From an uncultured Lachnospiraceae bacterium (GTDB lineage Bacteria; Bacillota; Clostridia; Lachnospirales; Lachnospiraceae): a stretch of DNA of 64,000 nucleotides. Below the pieces are notes generated by a model. The model searched no databases. It was not told the DNA's origin and saw nothing but the letters and a program-made list of their open reading frames with translations. Location: contig CANQTL010000006.1 in NCBI GenBank assembly GCA_947626775.1, forward strand, positions 39,466 through 103,465, in the 5' to 3' direction. The translations under genes were made by a program, and so were the position numbers. Shown in pieces: positions 25,047 to 34,217 of this stretch; the stretch's first letter is position 1, and each line of letters starts with the position of its first letter.

Positions 25047-26984
25047 ATGGCAAAACGAGAGAGTAAAGCAAAAGAAAAAACGACGGAAGCCGGCCAGGTA
25101 TTTATCTCACAGGACGACCAGTATCTGTTCGGGCAGGGGGCTCACTACGATATCTATAAGAAGCTCGGCGCGCATCCGTCCGTGGAAAACGGCGAAAAGG
25201 GCATGTTTTTTGCAGTGTGGGCGCCGAACGCGGCCAGCGTGCATGTGATCGGCACCTTCAACGGGTGGAATGAAGAGACGCATTTGATGCAGAAGATCGG
25301 ACCTTCCGGCATTCACACGCTGTTTATTCCCGGCGTGGGAGAGAACGAGCTGTACAAGTATCTGATTCATACGCCGGCAGGGGAGAAACTGTACAAGGCG
25401 GATCCCTTTGCGAACTATGCGGAGATGCGTCCGGGCAACGCTTCCAAAACATACGATATCAGCAAGTTTAAATGGACGGACGGCGCGTGGATGGCAGATC
25501 GTAACGGCAAGGACTACACGAAGGAGCCGGTGGCTATTTACGAGTGTCACATCGGTTCCTGGATGAAACATCCCAACGGCACGCCGGACGGTTTCTATAA
25601 CTACAGGGAATTTGCGGACAGGATTGTGGAGTATCTGAAAGAGATGCGGTACACCCATATAGAACTGATGGGGATTGCGGAGTATCCGTATGACGGATCC
25701 TGGGGCTATCAGGTGACCGGCTACTATGCGCCGACTTCCAGGCACGGCACGCCGGACGATTTCATGTATCTCGTCAACACGCTGCACCGCAATAAGATCG
25801 GCGTGATTCTGGACTGGGTGCCGGCGCATTTCGCCACGGACGCGCACGGGCTCGGCAGATTCGACGGGGAGTGTATTTTCGAGCATCCCGATCCGAGGAT
25901 CGGCGAGCATCCGGACTGGGGGACGAAGATTTTTAATTACGGCAAGACCGAGGTTAAGAATTTCCTGATCGCCAACGCGCTGTTCTGGCTGAAGGAATAC
26001 CATATCGACGGTATCCGTGTGGACGCTGTGGCATCCATGCTCTATCTGGACTACGGCAAGCGCGACGGACAGTGGGTGCCGAACAAATACGGCGGGAACG
26101 AGAATCTGGAGGCGATCGAGTTTTTCAAGCATTTAAACTCTGTTGTGCTCGGGACTTATCCGGGTTTCCTGACGATCGCGGAAGAGTCTACCGCATGGCC
26201 GAAGGTGACAACCAGAGTGGAGAACGACGGCCTCGGTTTCAGTTTCAAGTGGAATATGGGCTGGATGCATGACTTCTGTGATTACATGAAATTGGATCCC
26301 TATTTCCGCAAGAACGATCACTATGGCATGACTTTTGCCATGACTTACAACAGCAGCGAGAATTATATTCTTCCGCTGTCCCATGACGAGGTAGTGCACC
26401 TGAAATGTTCGATGGTCAACAAGATGCCGGGCTATCCCGTAGATAAGTACGCGAATCTGCGCGCGGGCTATGCCTATATGTTCGGCCATGCCGGCAAGAA
26501 GCTGCTCTTTATGGGACAGGACTTCGGACAGGAGCGGGAGTGGAGCGAAGCCAGGGAACTGGACTGGTATCTGCTCGGCGAAGAGCTGAACAAGGGGATG
26601 CACGAGTTTGTGAAGGAGCTTCTGAATCTGTACCGCAAGTATCCCGCCATGTACTCCATCGACAACAGCTGGGACGGCTTTGAATGGCTGAACGCGGACG
26701 ACTGCGACCACAGCGTGTACAGCTTCTACAGGAAGGACGAAACCGGCAGGAATAATATCATGTTCGTGATCAATATGACGCCTATGATGTGGGAGAATTA
26801 TATGGTCGGCGTGCCGAAAAAGAAAAAGTATAAACTGCTCTTAAACAGCGATGAGAAGCGCTTTGGCGGCAACGGGCATGAGATTCCCGCGGAGATCGCC
26901 GCAGTCAGGGGCGTGTGCAATTTCAAGGACTACAACATCTCCTTTAATCTGCCGCCCTACACTGCCGCCGTATTCATTTTCTAA
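25047..26984 (+). CDS. glgB: 1,4-alpha-glucan branching enzyme
   Basis: A 645-aa GH13 enzyme that makes alpha-1,6 branches in glycogen. An N-terminal CBM48 domain (FAVWAPNAASVHVIGTFNGW) precedes the barrel. Catalytic regions are VILDWVPAHFATDAHGL, the nucleophile region DGIRVDAVASMLYLDY, the acid/base TIAEES and LPLSHDEVVH. A C-terminal beta domain ends YTAAVFIF. The N-terminus has a ~30-residue Lys/Glu-rich extension. ATG after AAGAGGGGG. No other glycogen genes are adjacent; a hairpin at 27036 ends the transcript. Confidence 0.97.
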   Translation: MAKRESKAKEKTTEAGQVFISQDDQYLFGQGAHYDIYKKLGAHPSVENGEKGMFFAVWAPNAASVHVIGTFNGWNEETHLMQKIGPSGIHTLFIPGVGENELYKYLIHTPAGEKLYKADPFANYAEMRPGNASKTYDISKFKWTDGAWMADRNGKDYTKEPVAIYECHIGSWMKHPNGTPDGFYNYREFADRIVEYLKEMRYTHIELMGIAEYPYDGSWGYQVTGYYAPTSRHGTPDDFMYLVNTLHRNKIGVILDWVPAHFATDAHGLGRFDGECIFEHPDPRIGEHPDWGTKIFNYGKTEVKNFLIANALFWLKEYHIDGIRVDAVASMLYLDYGKRDGQWVPNKYGGNENLEAIEFFKHLNSVVLGTYPGFLTIAEESTAWPKVTTRVENDGLGFSFKWNMGWMHDFCDYMKLDPYFRKNDHYGMTFAMTYNSSENYILPLSHDEVVHLKCSMVNKMPGYPVDKYANLRAGYAYMFGHAGKKLLFMGQDFGQEREWSEARELDWYLLGEELNKGMHEFVKELLNLYRKYPAMYSIDNSWDGFEWLNADDCDHSVYSFYRKDETGRNNIMFVINMTPMMWENYMVGVPKKKKYKLLLNSDEKRFGGNGHEIPAEIAAVRGVCNFKDYNISFNLPPYTAAVFIF

Positions 26985-27005
26985 GGTATTCTGTGACAAA
27001 AAGGT

Positions 27006-27032
27006 TAAGAAAGTACATAACTATGCCGAAAT
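27006..27032 (+). promoter_or_regulatory. Sigma-28 (SigD/FliA)-type flagellar promoter
   Basis: TAAG (27006-27009), a 15-nt spacer, then GCCGAAAT (27025-27032) match the motility sigma consensus TAAA-N15-GCCGATAT at 10 of 12 positions. It lies 57 nt before the ATG of the DUF6240 gene and upstream of flagellin, the expected place. Confidence 0.75.
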
Positions 27033-27035
27033 AAA

Positions 27036-27064
27036 GGGTGAATGTGAAAACATTCGCCCTTTTT
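27036..27064 (+). terminator. glgB terminator overlapping the start of the flagellar transcript
   Basis: Stem GGGTGAATGT (27036-27045) with ACATTCGCCC (27050-27059), one G-U pair, GAAA loop, then TTTTTATC. It ends glgB transcripts. The sigma-28 start point would fall about 27039, inside the left arm, so the flagellar mRNA could not form the full stem. Confidence 0.75.
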
Positions 27065-27088
27065 ATCATCACTACATTGGAGATTTGT

Positions 27089-30088
27089 ATGAAGATCACA
27101 TTTGACCACACGAACGCGAATCAAAATGTAGACAGGGCGACAACCGCATACAGAGAGATCCGGACGTCCAGGACGGGACGGACGGACGATTACGCATTAG
27201 ACATTTCTGGCACAGTTATGGATAACAACGCTTACGGGGGTCACGGAAAGACCGCAGAAGAGGTTATGCAGGATGCGGGGCTCATCGATGTGGCCACGCA
27301 GAGAGACTATATGACAGTGATGTCTAATACTATGTCGGAGGAAGATTTCAGCCGGCTGCAGAGAGACGGCTATCATCCCGGGGACATGGACGTCGAAGAG
27401 GTTGTCACCATTGTCGATAAGATCAAAGCGGAACTTGTAAAGGGCGGTACGCAGATCACCGGTTATACGGACGATCTGGACGCGGAGACCCTCAGGGAGA
27501 TCACCGGCAGCGAAGCTTTTGCGAGAGAACTGTGCAAGCAGTTCAGGATGCATGATATTCCCGTCACCAAAGAGAATGTCGTGAACGCGGCGCAGGCCTG
27601 TGACAGAGCGAAACGGCTGCAGACGCCGGACGACGGGACTGTGCGCTACATGGTAGAGAACCGTACGGATCCGACGATCGACGGGATGTATCTGGCAGAG
27701 CACAGCTCCACGGCGGACAACAGACAGAGCCACGGTTACTATGCTTCGGACGCGGGCGGGTATTACGCGAAGAAAGCGGAGGAATACAACTGGGATCAGC
27801 TGGCGCCGCAGATGGAAAAAGTGCTGGAGGAAGCGGGACTGGAGGCCACGGACGAGAATCTGGAAGAGGCGAAATGGCTGATCGAGTCGGGTATTCCGCT
27901 GACGGCGGAGTCCGCTTACAGACTGCATGAGATTCGACAGGTCGAACTCCCGCAGAGCGAGGAACAGATCCTTGCGGCGGTTGCGGCGGCGATCGCGGAC
28001 GGCAGAAGCGCCGGGAGCGCGAATCTGTCCGACGGCAGGAGCGCGCTGGAAAAGGCCGCCGATTATGTGCAGGCCTATGAGAAGATCAGCGACGAGGCTG
28101 TGGATCAGACCGTCTCGGACGGCAGGAAATGCAATCTGCGCAATTTGATGAAGGCGCAGGAACAGATAGACAGATACGGAGCGGCAGAGGGGACGCCGCA
28201 GCAGATCAGCGCGAGAAGACAGCTGGAAGAAGTCCGGCTGATGATGACCATAGAGGCGAACCGCAAACTGATTGAGAGCGGATATTCCATCGACACGGCT
28301 GAGATCGAGGATCTGGTGGAAGAGCTGAAACGGATTGAGGAAAGGCAGAATCAGGCGCTTTTTAAGGAGCCGGACAACGCCGCGGCTGCGGACAAGGCGC
28401 AGCTCTATGCGCAGACGCAGCAGAAGACGGCTGAGATTCCTTATCTGCCGGCGGCTGTCCTTGCCGGATATATAGACAGCGAGGAGCCTTTTACGCTGGA
28501 CAGCGTTCATGCGAACGGCACGGCGCTCAGGAGCGCCTATGAAGCCGCGCGGGAGTCCTATGAGACATTGATGACGGCGCCGCGGGCGGATATGGGAGAT
28601 TCCATCCGCAAGGCATTCCGCAACGTGGACGACATCCTTGCGGATATGGGGCTGGAGACGAGCGAGGAGAACCGCAGGGCGGTTCGTATCCTCGGCTACA
28701 ACAGCATGGATATCACCGACGACAATATCGACGCGGTGAAGAAATACGATATGGAGCTTCGCCATGCGATCCGCAGGATGACGCCGGCGGTCACACTGCA
28801 GGCGATCCGGGAGGGCAAAAATCCGCTGCGGATGTCGGTGGAAAAGCTGAACGGTTATCTCGACGACGTCGAGGCGGCGTATTCGGATGACGGAGAGAAA
28901 TTCAGCAAATTTCTGTATAAACTGGAACAGAATCACAATATCACCGAGCAGGAGCGGGATGCGTACATTGGGATCTACCGAATGTTCCGGCAGCTCGAGA
29001 AGACGGACGACGCGGCGGTTGGGAGTCTTCTGATGGAAGGCGCACAGTTTACGTTTGACAATCTGCTGACGGCGATGCGCAGCACGAAAAAACAGGGAAT
29101 GGACTACACCGTGGACGATTCCTTCAGAGGCGTGGAGGGCGTCGCGCTCAACAGGACCATCACCGAGCAGATCATGAGCGGGTTTTCTGGAACTTCGGCG
29201 GAGGGTTCGGACGCGCAGGACGCGGGCGCCGATCAGGAGAGAATGGCGCGGGAGTTCTACAGGACGCTCACGGACGAGGCGCTGGAGCAGGCATACCAGA
29301 GAGAGCAGCTGCGGCAGTATCAGGGCCTGAGCGAGGTGGAGGACGGCGTTATCCGGGAATTGCTCGCATACAGGCAGCCGATTACGGCGGACCGCGTGAG
29401 AGCGGCGGCGGATCTTCGCAAAAATTCAAAGATGCTGTTTAGAAAGCTGAATGATATTGATAAGTCGGCCGATAAACATAGTGTGAGGGACGCGGCGGAT
29501 CATCTGCTGGATCAGCTGACGGATCGGGACAGCGCGGCGGAGGCTTACGGCGACATGCAGAGCGTTTTTGGAAAGATGCTCGAGGAAGCGCAGGAGGAGA
29601 GCACGGCTTACCTGGATCTCCGCGTACTGCAGAGCTGCAGCAGGCAGCTTGCCCTGGCGGGAAGTCTGGCCGGAGAGGAGAATTACCAGATTCCGGTGGA
29701 GATCGGGGGCGAGTGGACGGCCATTCATCTGAAGGTAGTGCACGGCGGCGGGAGCGGCAGAGTGACTGCGGAGATGGACGCCGAGAGATACGGCCATGTG
29801 ACGGCGCAGTTTGGCGTGAAGGATCACACCGTGTCCGGCTTTATCGCCTGCGACAGCGAGGAAGGTACGCGGAGACTGCGCGAGAACGAAGCGCGTCTGC
29901 GCGAGGCGGTCACGGCGGATGCGGATACCGCGGGCGGGCCGCTTCTCGCGGGCAGTATCGGAATCGTGTACAGCAGGGAAGTTCATGTAGAGGATGATAC
30001 AGGAGAAGAACAGGCGCAGGACGGACGGGTCGAGACGGCGGATCTGTACAGGATCGCCCGGGCGTTTATCACTTCTGTAACGGAATAA
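27089..30088 (+). CDS. DUF6240-type protein of the flagellin locus
   Basis: About 999 aa, mostly helical, acidic and without a signal peptide or membrane segment. It begins MKITFDHTNANQNVDRATTA. Long stretches are repeats of a helical unit with the pattern GLEATDENLEEAKWLIESGIPLT / DMGLETSEENRRAVRILGYN, that is, recurring elements where a helix follows an (I/M)xxT(D/E)EN turn. The C-terminal ~150 residues change to a beta-rich domain. Such proteins occur next to flagellin in Lachnospiraceae (DUF6240); a FliK-like or chaperone role is inference only. ATG 27089 follows TTGGAGA. It lies downstream of a sigma-28-type promoter and 15 nt before flagellin. Confidence 0.75.
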   Translation: MKITFDHTNANQNVDRATTAYREIRTSRTGRTDDYALDISGTVMDNNAYGGHGKTAEEVMQDAGLIDVATQRDYMTVMSNTMSEEDFSRLQRDGYHPGDMDVEEVVTIVDKIKAELVKGGTQITGYTDDLDAETLREITGSEAFARELCKQFRMHDIPVTKENVVNAAQACDRAKRLQTPDDGTVRYMVENRTDPTIDGMYLAEHSSTADNRQSHGYYASDAGGYYAKKAEEYNWDQLAPQMEKVLEEAGLEATDENLEEAKWLIESGIPLTAESAYRLHEIRQVELPQSEEQILAAVAAAIADGRSAGSANLSDGRSALEKAADYVQAYEKISDEAVDQTVSDGRKCNLRNLMKAQEQIDRYGAAEGTPQQISARRQLEEVRLMMTIEANRKLIESGYSIDTAEIEDLVEELKRIEERQNQALFKEPDNAAAADKAQLYAQTQQKTAEIPYLPAAVLAGYIDSEEPFTLDSVHANGTALRSAYEAARESYETLMTAPRADMGDSIRKAFRNVDDILADMGLETSEENRRAVRILGYNSMDITDDNIDAVKKYDMELRHAIRRMTPAVTLQAIREGKNPLRMSVEKLNGYLDDVEAAYSDDGEKFSKFLYKLEQNHNITEQERDAYIGIYRMFRQLEKTDDAAVGSLLMEGAQFTFDNLLTAMRSTKKQGMDYTVDDSFRGVEGVALNRTITEQIMSGFSGTSAEGSDAQDAGADQERMAREFYRTLTDEALEQAYQREQLRQYQGLSEVEDGVIRELLAYRQPITADRVRAAADLRKNSKMLFRKLNDIDKSADKHSVRDAADHLLDQLTDRDSAAEAYGDMQSVFGKMLEEAQEESTAYLDLRVLQSCSRQLALAGSLAGEENYQIPVEIGGEWTAIHLKVVHGGGSGRVTAEMDAERYGHVTAQFGVKDHTVSGFIACDSEEGTRRLRENEARLREAVTADADTAGGPLLAGSIGIVYSREVHVEDDTGEEQAQDGRVETADLYRIARAFITSVTE

Positions 30089-30103
30089 AGGAGGAAACGG
30101 CAA

Positions 30104-31246
30104 ATGAAGATCAGTTATAACGCGGCGGCAATGTATGCAAACAACGCGGTGAACATGGCGGACAACAAGGTATCGCAGTCTCTGAAGAGACTGTCTTCCG
30201 GCCTGAAGATCACGGCGTCCAAGGACGATCCCGCAGGATATGCGATCGGGCGGAGAATGAACGCGCAGATCGACGGTATCGGGGTGGCGACGCAGAACTC
30301 CAACAGAGGCGTCAATATCATTGAGACGGCGGACGGCGCGCTGACGGAAGTGCACGAAATGCTTCAGAGGATGAACGAACTGGCGGTCAAGGGCGCGCAC
30401 GGAGTGCTCACGACCATGGACCGCGAGATGCTGAATGCCGAGATGAAGCAGCTGAAAGAGGAAGTGACGCGAATCGCCAACGATACGGAATTCAACGGGC
30501 AGCCTCTTCTGGACGGCAGTTTCGATCTGCGCGGCTACACGAACAGCCAGCTCGCCAGCGTGGACTTCTACAGCGACGAGGTGCTGGCCAAAGGGTACAC
30601 GATCACCGATCTGACGGTATATTATAACGAGGACGGGACGATCGATCTGGACCAGACGAAAGCGGCGTTCCAGGCCGGCGACGGCTTCCCTGAGGGCGTG
30701 GAGATCACCGAGGTCGGCCAGGACAAAGTGGTCATTACGGGCAGCCAGGATTTCAAGATGACGCTCGCCATCAATTACGATGAGAGGGACGCGGGCAACA
30801 AAGTGGTGGTCGCGACAGCCGCAGAGGAACTGAAGATTGATATCACCGGTATCGGTTCGCTGGATATGCAGACAGGGGCCAATGAAGGGCAGCAGCTCAA
30901 TATCCGCATTCCCAAGATCTCTCTGGACAGACTGGGCATCGAGCGCAGCCAGGTGGACACCGAGGAGAGCAGCAGCAACGCCATCGAGGAAGTCAAGGGC
31001 GCGATTCAGTATGTATCGGATGTGCGCAGCAGGCTGGGCGCATATCAGAACAGGCTGGAGCACACGATCAACAATCTCGACGTCAGCAACGAGAATATGA
31101 CGGCGTCTTACTCCAATATCATGGATGTGGATATGGCGGAGGAGATGACGACATATACCTCGCAGCAGGTGATCGCACAGGCGGCGACCTCCATGCTCGC
31201 GCAGGCGAATGAGAGGCCTTCTCAGGTGCTGCAGCTGTTACAGTAG
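30104..31246 (+). CDS. Flagellin
   Basis: A 380-aa filament protein. The conserved N-terminal D0/D1 region is intact (NKVSQSLKRLSSGLKITASKDDPAGYAIG, LTEVHEMLQRMNELAVKGA, EFNGQPLLDGS), as is the C-terminal D1/D0 region (IQYVSDVRSRLGAYQNRLEH ... MTTYTSQQVIAQAATSMLAQ, ending PSQVLQLLQ). A variable ~130-residue centre would be surface-exposed. Strong AAAGGAGG ribosome site. It is followed 23 nt later by its probable export chaperone FliS. Transcription is probably from the sigma-28-type promoter ahead of the upstream gene. Confidence 0.96.
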   Translation: MKISYNAAAMYANNAVNMADNKVSQSLKRLSSGLKITASKDDPAGYAIGRRMNAQIDGIGVATQNSNRGVNIIETADGALTEVHEMLQRMNELAVKGAHGVLTTMDREMLNAEMKQLKEEVTRIANDTEFNGQPLLDGSFDLRGYTNSQLASVDFYSDEVLAKGYTITDLTVYYNEDGTIDLDQTKAAFQAGDGFPEGVEITEVGQDKVVITGSQDFKMTLAINYDERDAGNKVVVATAAEELKIDITGIGSLDMQTGANEGQQLNIRIPKISLDRLGIERSQVDTEESSSNAIEEVKGAIQYVSDVRSRLGAYQNRLEHTINNLDVSNENMTASYSNIMDVDMAEEMTTYTSQQVIAQAATSMLAQANERPSQVLQLLQ

Positions 31247-31269
31247 AGAGAGCGTAAAGGAGAGAGAAT

Positions 31270-31746
31270 ATGACCACGGAACTGAAGCAGGAATACACGC
31301 TGCGTATCTCGCAGGCCAACAAGACTCAGCTGATCACGATTCTGTATGAGATGGTTCTGCTCTATACGGACGAGGCGGAGAGCGCGCTCGACGCCGGAGA
31401 TAAGGCGGAATTCAGAAGCGCTGTCCGCAAGGCGCGCAGCTGCGTGGAGGAACTGACGGCGTCCCTGCACCTGGAATATGAGCTGGCGCAGAATCTTCTG
31501 CAGCTGTACCTGTATGCGGACAGAGAGCTCGTCAAGGCGTCCTCGCGTTATGAGAGGGAGAATCTGGCGCATGTCCGGCTTGTCATGGAACAGCTTCACA
31601 GGGCGTACGAGCAGATTCAGGATCTGGACACGTCAGGGCCGGTCATGGGCAATACCCAGGCGGTTTACGCGGGGCTCACCTACGGCAGAAATACTCTGAC
31701 GGAAAATATCGCCGGCTCCGGGAGCAACCGGGGGTTTTGCGTGTAA
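31270..31746 (+). CDS. fliS: Flagellar export chaperone FliS-like protein
   Basis: A 158-aa all-helical protein with the FliS pattern: YTLRISQANKTQLITILYEM at the N-terminus, then helices ending in TQAVYAGLTYGRNTL. FliS binds the flagellin C-terminus in the cytosol and delivers it unfolded for export. It starts at ATG after AAAGGAGAG. Position directly downstream of flagellin supports the call. Its end is 15 nt from the convergent yaaL-like gene. Confidence 0.85.
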   Translation: MTTELKQEYTLRISQANKTQLITILYEMVLLYTDEAESALDAGDKAEFRSAVRKARSCVEELTASLHLEYELAQNLLQLYLYADRELVKASSRYERENLAHVRLVMEQLHRAYEQIQDLDTSGPVMGNTQAVYAGLTYGRNTLTENIAGSGSNRGFCV

Positions 31747-31761
31747 GCGTTACGGCGCGGT

Positions 31762-32052
31762 CTATGAGAACAGCGACAGCGCGCGATAGATTTCATGATG
31801 CTTTTCTTCGGGCAGCAGATCTTTATCTGCTGCCTGTTCTATCAGATACTTATAGCGTTTCAGAATGGCGTTGACTTCGTAGATGTAACAGTCGATCAGA
31901 TCGGGCTCGGTCACATTGTCGAAGTTGGAGTAAGCGATCTCCAGCGCGTATCTGGTCTGCGCGAGTTCTTCCTGAAGAGACAGTTTAGTGCAGTCTACGA
32001 TGATTTCTGCGTCTTCGGGGCCGTTGGCGCTTTGATGGAAAAAGATCTTCAT
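31762..32052 (-). CDS. YaaL/DUF2508-family protein
   Basis: About 96 aa. The central LQEELAQTRYALEIAYSNFDNVTEPDLIDCYIYEVNAILKRYKYLI is the typical YaaL helix pair (split here over the family pattern of aromatic and Asp residues). YaaL is a small protein encoded next to BofA in Bacillus; here it is divergent from a BofA-like gene, which supports the assignment. ATG 32052 has AAAGGACTGG upstream. Function unknown. Confidence 0.8.
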   Translation of the reverse strand: MKIFFHQSANGPEDAEIIVDCTKLSLQEELAQTRYALEIAYSNFDNVTEPDLIDCYIYEVNAILKRYKYLIEQAADKDLLPEEKHHEIYRALSLFS

Positions 32053-32209
32053 GGGAAAGCCAGTCCTTTCTTTTACAAATCTTCTACAAATTGGAAAGTA
32101 TTGCCTGATAAAAGTATAGGTAAAAAATGGATAAATATTCATGTAATATTTATGCGGGACGGCGCATAGCTATAGAGCAGACAGGACAACGGAAAGGAAT
32201 CGGTGCGAT

Positions 32210-32482
32210 ATGGCAAATGCGGGAGGAATGCTGGCGATTCTGGTCGTGTGCCTGATCGTTCTTGCGATTGGCGCGATGGGCAGAAAAGTCGAATGGCTGG
32301 TGAATTTTGTTCTCAGGGCGGTGATGGGGACCGTCGGGATTTATTGTCTGAATTATATTCTGGCCTCCAGGCAGATTTCCGTGGCTGTCGGCATCAATCC
32401 CCTTACGGTTTTGACATCGGGAATCCTTGGATTTCCCGGGCTTGCCGTACTTTATGGCATACATTTTTTTAAAATCTTGTAG
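32210..32482 (+). CDS. bofA: BofA-family pro-sigmaK processing inhibitor
   Basis: A 90-aa membrane protein with two hydrophobic segments (MLAILVVCLIVLAIGAMG and the VNFVLRAVMGTVGIYCLNYI region) and the C-terminal BofA signature VGINPLTVLTSGILGFPG. BofA holds the SpoIVFB protease inactive in the outer forespore membrane, so this implies endospore formation. It is encoded divergently from the yaaL-like gene. Confidence 0.85.
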   Translation: MANAGGMLAILVVCLIVLAIGAMGRKVEWLVNFVLRAVMGTVGIYCLNYILASRQISVAVGINPLTVLTSGILGFPGLAVLYGIHFFKIL

Positions 32483-32670
32483 GATTTTCACAAAATTAAT
32501 TTTTTCCCGTAATATGTCTGGACAAGACCGGAAAAGACGTATATAATTCAATTCACAATCACTCATGAAATTCTATGTGAGACATTTTTCTGAGATGTGT
32601 TTCACTCTATTGCCGGAAGGCATCGGGGGTTTCTCCCAAGTATTTCGTTGAGTCAAAAGAGCAGGCGGAG

Positions 32671-33207
32671 GTGATTTATATTGGACTGAGTTACTATCAA
32701 TCTTTGCTGCTGTTGCTGCTTCTGCTGGCGGCACTGGCGGATCTTAAAACCGACCGTATTCCCAACGGATTCGTTGCGCTCGGCGTCTGTATAGGCGTGT
32801 TGGGCGGTCTCTTATGCGGTTCTGATATCCGGCGGACGGTTCTTTCCATATTTCTGGCGTTTCTGCTTTTGTACCCTCTGTTTAAGATTGGCGCCATCGG
32901 CGCCGGAGACGTCAAGGTACTTATGATGGTAGGCGGTTTTATGGAAGCGGGGGAGCTTTTTATCATTCTTGTCGCATCGTTTCTGATCGGCGGGGTCGGC
33001 TCCGTGATCCGGATTGTGTCTGAGAGAAACGGCAGAGAAAGACTGGAATATTTTCTGTCCTATCTCGCGGACGTGATCAGGACGAAACAGTGGAAATTAT
33101 ACGGAGAACACATGGCGCAGGACTATGAGAATTACCGGAAAAATAAAATACACTTTACGGTGCCGATTCTGCTCAGTGTGGCGCTGCGCATGGGAGGTGT
33201 GATTTGA
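32671..33207 (+). CDS. Type IV prepilin peptidase (CpaA/TadV)
   Basis: A 178-aa A24-family aspartyl protease that cleaves class III prepilin leaders. ALADLKTDRIPN contains the first catalytic Asp and IGAIGAGDVKVLMMVGGF (GxGD) the second, between hydrophobic helices. First gene of the Tad cluster. GTG 32671 opens the frame, but GGAGGTG overlaps it, so the true start may be the ATT or CTG codons a few positions downstream. Its last 4 nt overlap the CpaE-like gene. Confidence 0.88.
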   Translation: MIYIGLSYYQSLLLLLLLLAALADLKTDRIPNGFVALGVCIGVLGGLLCGSDIRRTVLSIFLAFLLLYPLFKIGAIGAGDVKVLMMVGGFMEAGELFIILVASFLIGGVGSVIRIVSERNGRERLEYFLSYLADVIRTKQWKLYGEHMAQDYENYRKNKIHFTVPILLSVALRMGGVI

Positions 33208-34217
33208 GACAGAGAGTTTTTGCAATATGCGACGCCGAGGAGGCTTACGCGGCCAGGCTGATGGAGTACATGATAGAAAAAGTCAGACTGCCTTATGCGT
33301 TTCATCTGTTTACCGAGGCGGAGGAGCTGCAGAAATTTCTGCAGCGGGAGAAGGTGGAAATTCTGCTCATCGCGGAGAGTGCGCTGAAACTGCTGCGGGA
33401 GGAGTATGTGAGGCGGCAGGTGGAGCAGATGTTTGTGCTGCGGGAGGGAGAAGGGACGGAGCGGAGCGACACGGCCTGTATCAGCAAGCTCCAGAGTCCT
33501 CAGGCTATTTTGGGGATGATGGCCGAGTCGATCGGGGAGACGTCGGGCTGGGATCCAAAAGAGACGGCTCCCGGCGCGGAGGTAAAATTGATCGGCGTCT
33601 ATTCCCCCGTCAAGAGATGCCTGCAGACGACCTTTGCGCTGACGCTGGGACAGATTCTGGCGCGGGAACACAGGACGCTGTATCTCAATTTTGAGAACTA
33701 TTCGGGTTTTGGGCAGATGCTGAGACGCGATTTTTCACTGGATATGATGGATCTGATGTACTATTTCCGGTGTGACAGAGAACGGCTGGCGATCCGCCTG
33801 CCCGCCGTCATACAGGATATCAACGGGCTGGATTATATTCCGCCGACACAGTCCGTCATGGGGATGCGGGAGGCCGATGGGAAACAGTGGCTGGAGCTGT
33901 GCGAATATGTTGCCGCGATCAGAGAGTATGAGTATGTGATCCTGGATCTGGACGACGCGGTGGACGGACTTTTCGATCTGCTCAGGCACTGCAGCAGGAT
34001 CTATACGATCACGAAGGAGGACAGCTTCGCGGTCGCAAAGCTCAATCAGTACGAGCAGATCCTGAAATTTAACGAAATGGACGAGATCGCGGACAGGACG
34101 GTGAAATGCAGATTTCCTGTTTTTAAGGAAATCCCCAGGGATCTGGACGCGCTGACCTACGGGGAACTGGCAGGCTATGTCAAGGCGATCGTGAAAGAGG
34201 ATCTGTATGGAGAGTAG
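33204..34217 (+). CDS. CpaE-like MinD/ParA-family protein with degenerate P-loop
   Basis: A 337-aa protein with an N-terminal receiver-like domain (~100 aa) and a MinD/ParA-type domain, as in TadZ/CpaE, which positions the Tad secretion machine. The P-loop region reads IGVYSPVKRCLQTTFAL: the glycines and the Walker lysine are replaced, so it is probably a nucleotide-independent localisation factor. YEYVILDLDDAVDGLFDLL matches the Walker B region. Start TTG overlaps the stop of the preceding gene with GGGAGGTG upstream; it overlaps cpaF by 11 nt. Confidence 0.82.
   Translation: MRQRVFAICDAEEAYAARLMEYMIEKVRLPYAFHLFTEAEELQKFLQREKVEILLIAESALKLLREEYVRRQVEQMFVLREGEGTERSDTACISKLQSPQAILGMMAESIGETSGWDPKETAPGAEVKLIGVYSPVKRCLQTTFALTLGQILAREHRTLYLNFENYSGFGQMLRRDFSLDMMDLMYYFRCDRERLAIRLPAVIQDINGLDYIPPTQSVMGMREADGKQWLELCEYVAAIREYEYVILDLDDAVDGLFDLLRHCSRIYTITKEDSFAVAKLNQYEQILKFNEMDEIADRTVKCRFPVFKEIPRDLDALTYGELAGYVKAIVKEDLYGE

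Noticed and set aside
32483..32670. The leader before the first Tad gene as a riboswitch
   Set aside because: Short stems can be drawn, but no conserved core of c-di-GMP, SAM or other known riboswitch classes could be recognised.
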